From Fragum whitleyi (taxonomy: Eukaryota; Mollusca; Bivalvia; Cardiida; Cardiidae), in NCBI GenBank assembly GCA_948146395.1, contig OX411551.1, positions 62,434,346 through 62,498,345 on the forward strand: 64,000 nucleotides of DNA, written 5' to 3'. Shown in pieces: positions 35,601-50,600 of the stretch. Under the pieces are notes generated by a model. It worked only from the letters and a program-made list of their open reading frames with translations. It was not told the origin of the DNA and searched no databases. Numbering within the stretch: the first letter of the stretch is position 1; the number at the start of each line of letters is the position of its first letter. Both the position numbers and the translations under genes were made by a program.

Positions 35601-38600
35601 AATTTGTTGTATTTGTTTTAACTTTTTTTTATCTATCTTTGTTTCTTCTCAGAGGATGAAAAGGTCTTTGAGTACCAACCAAAGAAACACCTTTGAATAT
35701 CAGTCAGTCCTGAACTGTACTCATTGTTTAAAGTTATGATTTGTTAACTTATTAATAGTATTTTGAACCATAACCTTTTTATCATATCTGAAGCCAAAAC
35801 CATTTCCGTGGTTGACACTTATGTCGTTATTCAATTTTATAACACTGCAGGATGAGAAATATTTAGGTATAGGTTAAAGTGTGTATTTCCGTTTATTTAT
35901 CATCGCTGCCGTAGCATATGCCCATATGAGCGACGCCCCCAGAAGACAGTTAGTTGTTACGGTACATGACGAAACTACTGCTGAGATCCGCCATGGTTCT
36001 TTAACGTGCTCCGTGTAAAGCACCGTCTCACGGGGCCCCGGTTTAACGGCTCATCCGAAAAACAATTAGTTGTTGTTAATGTACTGGCCCGGGAATCGAA
36101 CCCACGCGGTCGAGCTTCAATGGTTTTGAAGTCCGGTGCTCTGCCAACTAAGCTAATCGGGCTGGTCGTATAGGTGTGTGTGTGTGTATTTGTAGGATTT
36201 AGGTCCCTCCGTGGTCTAGGCATATATGGTATGGACAATGAGAGAGAAATAAGCGGATACAAGGAGATCCGGGTTCATACGCCCCTAGCTCTTCTACGAA
36301 AAGATCTCCTTGGTTCTTTATTGTGCCCAGTGTAAAGCACCGATACACGCGAGGCTACCTCTGGGTTTCTTGCCCGTTCACTTCTAGTTGGGCGGAGGAT
36401 AGGAAGTGTCCTTGAAAATTACTGCCGCGTTCGGGATTCGAACCACGGACCTTAGGATTGGTAGTCTTGTGTTTTTTCACTAGACCACAGAGCCCGTATG
36501 GGTTAAAGGAGGTCTAGTGCCCTATTAGTATAATTCATAGATAATTTCTGTTTAAGGTTTAGAAATTAAAGCATAACTTTTTATATTAAAAGTCTTTATA
36601 ATTATTATTTTTGTAATGTGATTTCCACGTCAAAAGCGAATAAGAATCTTATTAAAGAAGTTTATTTTTTTTAAAGGGAGGTAATAATTGCATGACTATG
36701 TCTGACAAATAGTTTAGGTTTTATACCCTGTTTTTTTCCTCCCGACTTTCCTTCCAATAAGAATTGGTAATCCTTACAATTGTCGGTTTATTTTTTGCAC
36801 GGGAACCTATTGTTTACCTGTAAGAGTTTGGATGCTTGTAAAATCACTCACTATCGATATCTTATTACAGTATTGCGGCTGATATTAGACTTTTCTTCTC
36901 GGAGCTAGTTTTTGCTTAAATTGTAGTTAACCAATTCTAAACGTATTTTGGGAAGGATGGAGCCAGTTTTTATTCATGGATTAAGATTTTTATGATTTCT
37001 GTAAAAAACGCAATGACTTTTCCAGAATAATTTATCAACTAAACCCGCCTGTAGGATTGTAAACACTTGCATGACGGATCTGGTCCCCCCTTGACCACGG
37101 CAATATCTACTCGTCAATTGGAGTGGTATCTAGGGTTGAATATTTAGCTATAATTCATTTAATTTTCAAATAGAATTTTGAATTGATATGGTTTTACAGA
37201 TTGAAAAAATGCAAAGTACAATGCCCCAATGAAATATCTTCCGTGCCTGTCGCATTTGGTATTCGGCAATATTCGCTTCTGAGACAGACGAATACGAAAC
37301 GTTTTCGCTGGGAATAAGTTCACCGAATATTCGAGTGTATCCTTACAGCCCTACTTCAGCCAACGCATTTTTACAGAAAAATCTTAATAACGGCGTTCAT
37401 CCCTATTCGAATAAAAGGTACAAGAAAGGTTGTACATGTAAAACACATGTCGAATCATTCTTAAAACCCGTCTCGAGACTGACTGTCGCTAGTCGATAAG
37501 TTATGTAAAACCGCATTACTGTTTCTAATGACACAAGGTGTCTTGATGTGTCATTCGTCTCAAGTTGGACGATTCCTGTAACCTACTTTTAACTCGGAGC
37601 CGTCGGAGATCGCCTGAGTATTGCCGAGTGTAAGTTCAAGAGGGCATGACCTAGATAAACACGTATTTCCGGCTAATTACTACAAGTTGGACCAGCGAAG
37701 GCTTGGGTCAAAAACATAGTATCTGTCTCTATGGTGTTTAGACACAAACTTTGTTTTTGCTTTAAACTCTCAACAAGCTTACGCCGATCAAAAATTCCCT
37801 TGATAAACATTACAAGATTATTTTGTGTTTTTCAAGGCGAATTTTCATTATCTTCACTTGATGAAGAGTACTAGCAACGAGCCATTAAAGAAACAAACAT
37901 TGATTTTGCGGAGAAAAATATTGAAAGATACTAAATTGAATTTTAAGAGGCGCTACTTTATTTCAAATGTATTAACATCCAACAGGATTTTCCTGACATG
38001 GTATAACACTGGTGAACGACGTTCGTTCACCAAAAATGAAAAGAAAATAGAGTTACCATTCTTGCATGGCACTCTGTCATCATGAGAGGAACACAACAGT
38101 CCAATGTCATGTCAATTAGACATAAGGTGACAGAATTATGCTCTGGACAAAGAAGTTGATGCTGCCCGCCTGTTGCCTAGATACCAGGGTGAGCACACAA
38201 CTTGTCCCGACTTTCAACAGGCATATTACAAATATTAATTTCTCCATGAATGCCATGTCCAGTAAAATTTAATTTTGTATGATTTCACAAAAAAAGTTCC
38301 ACTTTAATCTGTCAAGGTTGGTTAAAATTAGCTTTTTTCCTGGGAGCTATGTAAGTTTTGAAAAAAATTGGAAAGAATTTGTTTCATACCTCCATGAAAA
38401 CATATAAAAAAAACACAACAACATTCTCTTCATCTCATTAATATATTTAACATTGTATGAGACTGCTTTAGTTAGACTGTTTAACCTTAAAGTTGGTAAT
38501 AAAGCGCAGGATTTATACATGCAACATAGGGCTAACTTGAGATAGCCCTATGTTGCATTTAAAAAAAAAGTTAAAATGAGATAGGTCAAAATGCCAACTT

Positions 38601-41600
38601 ACATTTTGGCCCCTTTATTGACCCCTTTGAACCTTAATATTTTGATAGGGTGTGCATATTATTAAATTAAGTAGGAAAATACAAAAAAGTCATTTTTGAA
38701 AAATTATCAAGTTAGACCTGTTTTGCGTTCAGCCCTCGAAATGTTCTCTTGCTTACTCTTTTCATCTAGGATGCAGCCATCTTTGTGTTTGACAAGAAAA
38801 GTATAGAGAGGATGTCTAGGAGAGATAAAGAAATGATTTTGGAGACTCTTAGAAAAGGTGCAACACAATTGACGAGGCTCAGACACCCTAAGATATTGTC
38901 AGTTATACAGCCACTTGAGGAATCTAGGTAAGTTGTCTTTTCAATAGTGTTTTCATAGTTGTTTAAGAGACTCCCTACATATTAAATAATAATTAGAGGA
39001 AATTGAATGAGTGCTTATTGAATATGGAAATTAATAAATGAGTCATCTATTAACAGATAAAAACAAGGCTGTGCCAAGCTTTTATCTGTTTAAGTTGACG
39101 ATTTTGATAAATTCAGTATTTAATGAGCCCATATTTGATATTTGATAAAGTATTGCCCTAATTTTTGTGATAAAATAAGGAAATTAGGATATTGTAAGTT
39201 ATACAGTCACTTGAGGATTCTAGGTAAGCCACTACCCTGGACCCACTATCTGGGGTTTGACTCTGATGTTATCTTTGGACTAGTCTCAGTCAACATTGAC
39301 AGACACTAGTCCAAAAATAACATCAGTCAAATCCTTGATAGATGGTAGGTAAGCCACCTACTATGAGCCTGCTCATGACATTTCTAACAATTTGAAATGT
39401 TCGCAAGGTGTTAAAATTGAGCAGCATTCACAGTAACTTATTGTAATTATGAAGTTACCTGGTGGTCTACAGATACTTTTAGACCTAATCTTACTACTAT
39501 AAGTGCATAATGAAGACTCTGGTCAGACTGTGCAGATGCACAGGCTGGTCAGAGTCTTTGCTTTGTGCATATTTGAAATTGTGGAAATCTCGGGCCCAGG
39601 CTCATATTGTATTGATATCACAGATTTGCAACAGAATCTAAATATACTACTTGTTTAGTTATTTTCATTTAAACATGAATTCTGCCTTTCTACGATGTGT
39701 TTTTGAAGTATCGTTTGTTCTCTTGTACAGGGCTCATAATCTCACACTTTCTGTATTATTCCTAAACACAAATCATTAGTTGATTGTCAAAGTTGGATCA
39801 GGGCTCGACACTAAGGGGAGTCTGGGAGTCAAAGACTCCTTTAATCAAAGGCTGGACTCCCTCATTTTGCAATTTAGGAGTCCAATGGACTGATTTACCA
39901 TAAAAGAGAATATCAAGTCTACAATCCAGAGAAAGTTTTTTTTTTTAGTTTTGGAGGTAATATTGTGGAAAAGAGGAAAAGAAGAAATTGCTTTTCACAA
40001 GCAATTTCTTTCTTTCCACAATTTCCCCTGTAGTGTAAGAATTTGGACTCCTTACTTTTAGCTTAGACTCAGTGATTTCATAAAACTGGGAGTCCACTGG
40101 ACTCCTCACTCATAGAAGTTAGTGTCAAACCCTGTGGATGAGTTGGTTGATTCACAGAAAGGATATCTTAGTTCTTGTGTGAAAAAATGGGAAATAAAAG
40201 AACAACTCAATAATTTAATTGATTATAGCACCAGTTCTGTCCCAACTGTAATATATTGTTCAAAGTTACTTCAAATCCCATACAATCAATCATTTAGTGT
40301 ACCATATTTTCAGAGAAACACTAGCATTTGCCACAGAGCCTGTGTTTGCCAGTTTATCCAACCTACTGGGTGACAGAGAAAATCTACCACAACATGTGAT
40401 CAAAGAGCTAGAAGAATTCAGTCTGTATGACGTTGAGATCAAATATGGACTTCTTCAGGTTTGTGAGACATTGATTTTAGCTCTATACCAGAGCTAGTAC
40501 AGGTGAAGGGGGACATTGGATTTGAATTCTTACAAACTCCAACCATACTGCCACAATTCTGCCATAACTGTGTTTTTTAGCTCGGGTACTTTCAGAGAAA
40601 ATCCTAGGTATTCCTGAAGCCTTGGTGTCATTGTTGTTGTCGTGCTAAAGCTTTGACATTTTGTGATAACTTTGGAATGCTAAGTGATAGGGCCTTCATA
40701 TTTCACATGATGATTGCCTGGGATTTGAAGGGGGGTCATCAGTCAAGGCCAGGGTCAATTTTCAAGGTCAAATTTGTGAAAAAAATTAAACTTTTAAATT
40801 GGACATAACTTTTGAATGGTAAATGAAATTTTTTGTCTAGAAGTATTTTCTGCAAATTATGCCCCTTTTTATGCCCCCATATCGAGAGATCGGGGGCATA
40901 TTGTTTTACTCATGTCCGTCTGTCTGTCTGTCCGTCCATCTGTCCGAAAACTTAACCCAAAAACTTAACCTTTGCCTTTTCTCCAAAAGTATTTGACATG
41001 CAAAGCTGTACACCAAAGTCAAGGTCATATGACAAGGTCAAGGTCATCTGTCAAGGTCAAACTTTAAAAAAAAATGCTGTTACGGGGGCATTCGTGTTTC
41101 ACAAACACATCTTGTTTTACTCAGTTTTTTCATGATCCAGCTCTTAACAGGTGAGCGTAGTCACCCCTAGGCTGTGCTCTTGTTTGAATGAGTAGTCTAA
41201 ATATAAGTATATGTGGAGAAATAATTCACTTGAAATTATGTCATTTAAAATGATTAATCTCCTATAACAAAGTTGACTTATTGTCCTGGCAAGGTCTTAT
41301 AACATACTATAAACAATTCATTTTCTCTGGTCCTATTTTTATTTTTGTTAAGTTAATGCCACACAACAGCAAATGTCCTCACAGAAAACTTGATCGTTGC
41401 TTTGTTTCTATATTAAACAGGTGACAGAAGCCTTACAGTTTCTACATGGTGGTGTTAAACTGCTGCACAATAATATATGTCCTCACAGTATTATTATCAA
41501 CAAGTCTGGATCATGGAAACTAGCCGGATTTGATTTTTGTGTGTCCAACCAAAATTCTCCTGAACAAGCTGTAAGTGTTCTTTTGCAAGTGTTTTGATCT

Positions 41601-44600
41601 TGCATAGCTTAACCCTTCTCATGTTGTTCAGGGTTTGACACTTACTACTTTTAACTACAAGCCCAAAGGACATATTAGCCTGAAATCTTAAGGGTCCTTG
41701 CTGATAATAATAGGTCCTCCGTTTAAACTTAATCTATTTTGAAAGAATCTAAGGAGTGAATTGTTTAGAAAATACTGTGGGAAAGAAAGAAATTGCTTGT
41801 TTCAAGCAATTTCTTTTTTTCCACAATGATGTCCATAGGGCAATGGAAGATTTTAGTATTGGAAAGGTAGCTGTTTTTTCAAAACTTGACAGCTTGGACA
41901 TAAAATGATCATTAACTATGCAGGCCTTAAGGACCTGCAACAGCTTCTACCAGTCCTCCCTGAAATAGCCAGGTCTTGGGCCCAAGGACTTGTGTTAGTG
42001 TCAATCCCTGCTGTTCTTAGCTGAACTGCTGTACTAAAAGCTTTAGAAGTCAATATAGACTGTGATCAGCCTGTAAAGAATTTCTGTCTGATCTAAGCCT
42101 ACACTGCCTGTAATACTCTTAACAATTGTGTGGAAAAACTGCAGTCAGTCTTATTGAAATTTTCCTTTAAATCTTTTTTTTTAGCTCGCCCGGGACGAGC
42201 TATTGTCATACCCACGGATGTCTGCTTCAGCGTCGGCGTAAGCGTCTGTCTGCATCCGCATTAGGTTAAAGTTTTTTTATTTCTATCAATATTTATCCTA
42301 GAGGCTTAATTTTTTACAGAAACACTCATTTGGGCATAGGCTTTAATTTGAGACCAACATCCATGTCGAAATGACCTTTAGACTGTGACCTTGACCCTTT
42401 CAAAAAAACTTTAACCAAAAAAACTTTAACCTTGCTTATATTTTCTGTAAGCTTTAAATTAGAGACATCATTACTTCATATGCACACTCATTAGGTGATA
42501 GGCTTTCACCATAGACAAAAGTCCTTGACAATTTGACCTTGACCTTGACCCTTTTTGGACTTAGAAAAACTTTAACCAAAAAACTTTAACCAAAAACTTT
42601 AACCTTGCATATATTTTTTTAATGCTCTAACCTGGGACATCATAGCTTCATATATATACTCACCAGGTGATAGGCTTTCACCAGAGACCAAGGTCCTTCA
42701 CAATTTGACCTTGACCTTTACCATTTGTGGACTTAGAAAAACTTTAACTGAAAACTTTAACCAAAAACTTTAACCTTGCTTATATTTTCTGTATGCTTTA
42801 ACCTAGGGACATCATTTCTTCATATACATACTCATTAGGTGATAGGCTTTTGTGAGAGATCAAGGTCTATGATAATTTGATCTTGACCTTTTATGAACTT
42901 GGAAATACTTTAACCGAAATTCTTTTACCAAAAACTTTAACCTTGCTTATATTTTCTGAATGCTTTAACCTAGGGACATCATCACTTCATATACATAGTC
43001 ACCAGATGAAAGGCTTTCACCAGAAACCAAGGGCCTTGATAATTTGACCTTGATCTTGACCTTTTATGGACTTTGAAAAACTTAAACTGAAAAACTTTAA
43101 CCAAAAATTTAACCTTGCTTATATTTTCTAAATGCTTTACTCAGGGACATTATTACTTCATACACATACTCACTAGGTGATAGGCTTCTACAGAGACCAA
43201 GGTCCTTCACAATTTGACCTTGATCTTGACCTTTTGTGGACTTAATGGAAAAATTTTAAAGAAAAACTTCATGTTTGATACTAAGAAATGCCATTGGTAA
43301 CCTCATCTGCTTGTAGGCTTTCACTTTACCCTTACCTTATACATGCAATTAAAACAAAAAAGTTTTTATATTTCTTAATTACTACTCAAACAGATATATA
43401 TTAGATCATGGACTTTAACATTGAAAGAAACCACTTTGAACTTCGGTCTTCGGTCAAGCGCTGTTTGTGACAAGCAGCTGTTTGGGCGAGCTACGTTGTC
43501 CGCGGACAACTCTTGTTTGTTTGTTTGAAACAAATTTTACTTTGAGCAAGATACTGGTTATAGATCTGTCAATTCTAAAATTCACAGAGTTGGAGCTTGG
43601 AGATATTGTTGTATCCTTATTTTTAGATAAGTCTTAAATCATTTCAGATAGCAAAATCAGAAACCACTTTGTAGGTTACATATTAAGCTCTTAATCCAGG
43701 GTCATAGGTCTCTCAGTAGTAATCATACCCCCCACCTACGAAGTAGAGGGGGGTATATTGGTTTCACCATGTCTGTCTGTCTGTCCATCCGTCCATCAAT
43801 CCGTCCGTCCGTAGACCTTTTCGTTTCCGGACTCTAACTTTAGAACCAAATGACCTACAATCATGAAACTTAATACAAATGATCCTTATGACCCAAGGAA
43901 GTGCCCTATTGTTTTTGGGTCACATAGGTCAAAGGTCAAGGTCACAGTTAGCCTTTGTTCAATTTTTGTTTCCGGACTCTAACTCAAGAACCAAATGACC
44001 TACCATCATGAAACTTTATACAAATGTTCCTTATGACGCAAGGAAGTGCCCTATTGTTTTTGGGTTACATAGGTCAAAGGTCAAGGTCACAGTCAGCCTT
44101 TGTTCATTTTTTGTTTCCTGACTCTAACTTGAGAACCAAGTGACCTACAAGCATGAAACTTTATACAAATGTTCCTTAAGATCCGGTCAAAGGTCAAGGT
44201 CACAGTCAGCCTTTGTTCAATTTTCGTTTCCTGAATCTAACTCAAGAACCAAATGACCTACAATCATGAAACTTTATACAAATGTTCCTTATGACCCAAG
44301 GAAGTGCCCTATTGTTTTTCTGTTACATAGGTCAAGGGTCAAGGTCACAGTCAGCCTTTGTTCAATTTTCGTTTCCGGACTAAAGCTTAAGAACCAAATG
44401 ACCTACAATCATGAAACTTTATACAAATGTTCCTTATGACGCAAGGAAGTGCCCTATTGTTTTTGGGATACATAGGTTTAAGGTCAAGGTCACAGTCAGC
44501 CTTTGTTCATTTTTCCTTTCCGGACTCTAACTTGAGAACCAAGTGACCTACAAGCATGATACTTTATGGAAATGTTGCTTATGACCCAAGGAAGTGCGGT

Positions 44601-47600
44601 ATTGTTTTTGGGTCATATATGTCAAACAAATGTCAAGGTCACAGTCAATTTTTGTTTAATTTTCATTTCTGGACTCTAACTCAAAAACCAAGCAACCTAG
44701 AATCATGAAACTTCAGGCAAACGGTGCATATGACCTCAATATATGTTTTTTACAAACACATCCTGCACTAATAGCACTTGCATTCTGACAAAGTGCTTGT
44801 GGGGGGTATTAGTCCGCTCTGCGACAGTTCCTCGTTTGCACAATCCTTTTACTTTCATCCAAAAATAATCTAATTCTAGTTGATTCCATTAGATTTTGTG
44901 CATTCTGATTTGCTGAAAAATTGCTTTAAGTTGCCAATGAAATAAATTTTAATAATGCAGCTATTTTGTTACCTTCCACAAAAAGGATTCCTATAAGAAA
45001 CTGCTTCAATGTTGACAAATCTTTTTATTTTTGGCATCATGGTTTTAAATAATAAGATATGAAGAGATAATGTGTTGATTTCATGAAGGTATGAATCTAA
45101 GAGCCTATTCACACTCATGCATGACTCTTCTTTGAGTATTCATACAGTGTGATTGGTTTTAGTTTCACACCTTTTTATACACCCAAAGGGTCGTATTATG
45201 TTATCTCTGCATCGTCCCTCTGTATGTTTGTCTGTTAGCAATTTCATGTCCGGTCCATAACTTTCAAACTATAAGGCCCATGGTCTTGAAACCTCACAGG
45301 TGTATAGATCTCATAGCAAGGGTGTGCAGAGCGCCAAAAACTCAATTCTACCATTTGTAATTTTTGAGTTATTGCCCTTTGTTTGATTCAGTTAGCAAAT
45401 TTGTGTCCAGTCTTTCAAACTATACGGCCTATGGTCTTGAAACTTCACAGGTGAATAGATCTCATAGCTAGGGTGTGCAGAGTGCAACAACCACAACTCT
45501 ACCATTTGTAATTTTTGAGTTATTGCCCTTTGTTTGATTCAGTTAGCAAATTAGTGTCCGGTCCATAACTTGCAAACTATAAGGCCTATGGTCTTGAAAC
45601 TTCACAGGTGTATAATTCTCATAGCAAGGGTGTGCAGAGTGCAAGAACCACAACTCTACCATTTGTAATTTTTGAGTTATTGCCCTTTGTTTGATTCAGT
45701 TAGCAAATTAGTGTCCGGTCCATAACTTTGAAACTGTATGGCCTATGGTCTTGAAACTTCACAGGTGTATAGATCTCATAGCTAGGGTGTGCAGAGCACA
45801 AGAAACACAACTCTACCATTTGTAATTTTTGAGTTATTGCCCTTTGTTTGATTCAGTTAGAAAATTTGTGTCTGGTCCATAACTTTCAAAATACAAGGAC
45901 TACAATGGTGAAACTTCACATGTATGTAGAACTCATAGCTAGGGTGTTTGATTACATTATCTCAATCTGATTGAATTTGTGAATATTTTAGTAGTACTAT
46001 AGTGTTTGCTAGAAAATACATTCTAAGGACCAATGAAAAGCTCAAAACATCACCCATTTATTTCTGAGCTTCGGGCTTCGCTCTTGTTAAAATTAAAAAA
46101 AAAATCTCTTCATCTCTTAATGTAACTAAAGTCATTTTGACACAATCACTTACTGGGAACTATGTATATAGCTGTGATTCTAGTAAATTGTGATGTTTAA
46201 CACCATATTAACAAACAACAATCAAATGACAAGTTCTCAAGAGAACGGAAATGTGAACATCATATTGATGGCTCAGAGTGAAACAGTTGTAACTGCCTAT
46301 AAACATATAGGCAGTTACAACTGTTTTGCACTGAGCCATAAATATTGTCCTAGCTCTTCTACGAGAAAAGAAATAGCTAAGCAAAAATTGATTTAGCTTG
46401 CAGATAATCTTGTAAAAGCAAACTTCTATGCTGAATTAATTACATACTCTCTAAATTTCAGCCTCATTTTCCATATATGGACTGGGAGCCTGATTTACCC
46501 CCCTATGTGCAGCCGCACCTTGATTACAGGGCACCAGAATATGCCTTAACAGAGAGCTGTAGCCTGGCTTGTGATATGTTTTCTATTGGTGTTCTGATTT
46601 ACGCCATCTTTAATAAAGGGAAGGCACTCTATGAATGCAAGAATCAACTTAACTCATACAAAACTAACTCAGAACAGGTCAGTATCATGTCTTAACGCTT
46701 TCCTGTTTTACAAAATTTTGGACCTGTCCAAATTCAAAGGTTTTGCAGACGAAAATTTAAAGTGGATTTAATTTGAAAAATAAACATTCAGTAGGGTAGA
46801 AAATAGTGTGGAAAAAGAAGAAAATGCTTGTTAAAAGCGATTTCTTCTTCTTTCACATTATTTTCTCAATCATAAAATCACAGGCACGTAAAAAGCAGGG
46901 ATTTAACAGCAAAGGGTTAACCGAGGGTTCATTACAAAACTTTTGCAAGTACTTATACTAACTCTCAATAGTTTTGTTGTAATTTGTTGAAATAGGTAAG
47001 GGGTAAGGGGGAAGCTTTAATTAGGTATTCAATTTTACAAAGGTAAATTATTTTTATCAAGTATATCATTAGAGAATTCAGTTAAGAAATCATTGAATTG
47101 ATAACTTATTGTTAAATGATAACTATTACTATTTTCTTGTTAACACTACTACTCATTTAAAACTTGTTAACAAACAATCTGGTTAGTTTGTGAGATTGAG
47201 AGTAGTTATGTCATTGTGTGCATTATTTGCTGGGCTACTCAGGTGAACCACAGTAAAAGCTTCTGTTATATGACTTGGTAACAGCTTCTTTTCCATACAA
47301 ATACTGTCTTCTTTGCTTAGAGGGCCTCTTAGTCTCAGGGATTTAGCAATTTTTCTCCTGTAGCATTATTTGTCAAACAATTCTTCTATTTTCTAGTTGT
47401 TAAAATGGAAAGGCCAGTTACTAGGAAACATCCCAGAAGATTTAAAGGACATAGTAAAACTACTGTTAAATACAGAGCCTGCAGTGAGGCCAGACCCAGA
47501 CCAGCTTAGTAAGGTAATGAAGTTCCATATACTTTACTTTTTATGACCCTAAGTCAATATGTTTTACCAGGGTTTGACGCTAACTTCTCAGTCCACAGGA

Positions 47601-50600
47601 CTCTTAACTCTTGAAATCAAGGAGTCATAGCAAAACCTAAGGAGTACAAACAAAAATATTCTCTTTTTTTCTGTTTGGGATTTACCTTATCCAATTCATT
47701 TTACATATAGAGTTGTAAATCCATTCAGCCTTTTTTTGTGCCATGTAACACCTTTCTTTAATACTGTCACCCATGTATATATAGAATAAATATTTGCAAT
47801 TATAGAATGTAATTTATTACTTTTCTAATTGTGAAATAAATATTTGCAATTATAGAATATAATTTAATACTTTTCTAATTGTAAAAATTAATTTTAAATT
47901 CGGAAATGAAATGGGAAAAAAAAGCAATTCAGTATTTAGGCCTGGGCTGTTTTGATGAAATTACAGGCCATTTCCACTGAGCTGGTTTGACTATTGGCCA
48001 TTTTGATTGTAAATCCTTTTTCTTTTACTCTCTGTGTTTTTCATTTTCTTTTTGAACATCAATTTTGTGCTCTTTTTGGATGAAATTTTAAATCCTCATC
48101 TTTCCACTGTTTAAAGGATACAATTACAACCATGTACTAAATCAAGTAAACATCGGTGACTAGAATAGACTGGACCCATTAACCCATTTGAACCAAATAC
48201 AAAAACAGAAGTTATTATCAGACAATAAATTTGCTATTGAAACAATCATACTTGCAAAACAAGACAAAATTATCAAAGCACATACCAACAAACGATGTCC
48301 TAAACCTGGTTACATTTACATGATACTGTGACTTTCAAGTAACGCCACCCTATTTTGACCTCCAAGGCTTGAGCTTACCAGCTTCAATCAAATAAGTCCT
48401 GTAATTATGCATGCGTAATGATAACAACAATTTTTTGAAGGGTTATTCGATTCTTACCCTGGCTGCCTCTGGAAACTAAAAAGCTCGCGGGCCATTTTGA
48501 TAGATTTTACTCTATTTTGTATTTTCCCGAATCATGATCCCAATTCAAAAGTGTGCACAATTGAGTATGCATTACTTCCTCTTCAGATTGAATCCCCGAT
48601 TTCTTAGGAGTCCGTCGGACAGCTACCTAGCAATTTTAGGGAGTCCGGCATTAAAAGTTAGGAGTCCCGGACTACCGTTAGTGTCGATGCTGTTTACTGT
48701 TGTCGATCTTTATGTATTATCATCTATCTGTGACTTTGTATGGGCAAAACTGCAAAAAGACACCATAACATTGCCAATTATTTCAAGGCTTTTCAAGATA
48801 CAATGCATTATGCTCATACCTGGCATGATGATAGTTCTTAATGAAACACATTCAAAGTCATGTGACAAGTTTATCCGTCGTGGTCAAACTTATAAAAAAA
48901 ATTTCTGTTTCTTTGGCATTTGTTTTCAATAATATATTTTAATCATGCAATGTTGATAGAGAAATTCCTATATCAGAGATCATTTAAATAGATAAGTTGT
49001 TTAGCATATTTAGCACTAAATAAAATCCTACTATACTTTTATATCTTGGGGTGCATTCTTAGTACAATGGTGGTATGAGTTTGCATTTTCTTGAAAATCT
49101 TAGAAACTGTGTTGTGCCCTAGCCATCTTTAACCCTTTTCATGCTGAATAGATCTTGGTTAAAAATTTTCATCAAAATCAAAGGGCAAAAAGCACTGAAA
49201 GTACCAACTGTAGGCCAACTTTTATTTTGAAAAAAACAAATCTATCGACAAATTTGGTTTGAAAGTGAGAAACAGGTGGTGTAGACTATCATCAGACTGC
49301 ACATATTTGCAGGCTGATGTTTGTCTACAGCTTCTGCCTAAGCTGAAATATTCCGGGTTCAGCATGACAATGGGTGGATATAAAAAAACTGTAGAACTTA
49401 ACATTATGTATTGAAGTTATTAAAAAGTGGATTTTGTGGTCCAAACATACTTTGTTTATCATGGGTTATAACCATATTCTATTAAGTTTCAATGCTAGTT
49501 TCAATACCTTAATATGACTAATGTTTCTGTCAAATAGGTTAGTTTCTTTGAGGATGTTGGCTCAAAAACTCTACAGTATATGGATTCCTTATTCCAACAA
49601 GACAATCTGCAGAAATCAAAGTTTTTCAAGGGCTTACCAAAAATTATAGCAAAATTACCAAAGGTAAGTAGAACTTTTAGCCGGCCCGGGACAAAAGTCT
49701 CGGAACAGCTATTGTCATACCCTTGGATGTGGGTGACAGTGTCGGTGTCAGCATCCACATTATGTTAAAGCTTTTTATTTCTATCAATATTAATCCTAGA
49801 GGCTTTATATTTTACACAAACACTCATTAGGGTATAGGCTTTCATTTCAGACAAGCACCCATGTCAAAATAACCATGAGGCAGTGACCTTTACCCTTTAA
49901 AAAAACTTTAACCAAATTTTTAACCTAAAAAACTTTAACCAGAAAACTTACACTTTGCTTATATTTTCTGAATGCTTTACCTAGGGACATCATTACTTCA
50001 TATATGCAATCACCAGGTGATATGCTTACACCAGAGACTATGGTCCTTGACAATTTGATCATGACCTTGACCTTTTATGAACTTACAAAAACTTTAACCA
50101 AAAACTTTTACCAAAAAACTTTAACCTTGAATGATTTTACCTAGGGACATCTTTACTTCATATACACACTCACTAGGTGATAGGCTTCCACTGGTTACCA
50201 AGGTCCTTGACATTTTGATCTTGACCTTTTATGGACTAAAAAAAACTTAAAGTTTAACCAGAAAACTTAATCCTTACTTATATTTTCTGATTGATTCACC
50301 TAGAGGCTTCATTACTTCATATTCACACTCACTAGGTGATAGGCTTTTACCAGAGACCAAGCTCCTTGACATTTTGACCTTGACCTTTTATGGACTTAGA
50401 AAAACTTTAACCAAAAACTTTAACCTTGCTTGTATTTTTTGAGTGCTTTTAACTAGGACCATCATAACCTCATACACAAACTCACCAGATGATAGGCTTA
50501 CACCAGTATTCAAGGTCCTTGATAATTTGACCTTAACTTTTTATGTTCTTATAAAAACTTTAACAAAAAATCTTTAACCTTGCTTATAATTTCTGAGTGC

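Noticed and set aside
41351..41374. Possible third exon duplicate, upstream of exon 4 (shared TGTCCTCACAG)
   Set aside because: Only 19 of 24 positions match and the block is too short to exclude chance.
48534..48932. 132-residue open frame on the plus strand
   Set aside because: It overlaps the right end of the CAGGG-ended element and shows no recognisable domain.
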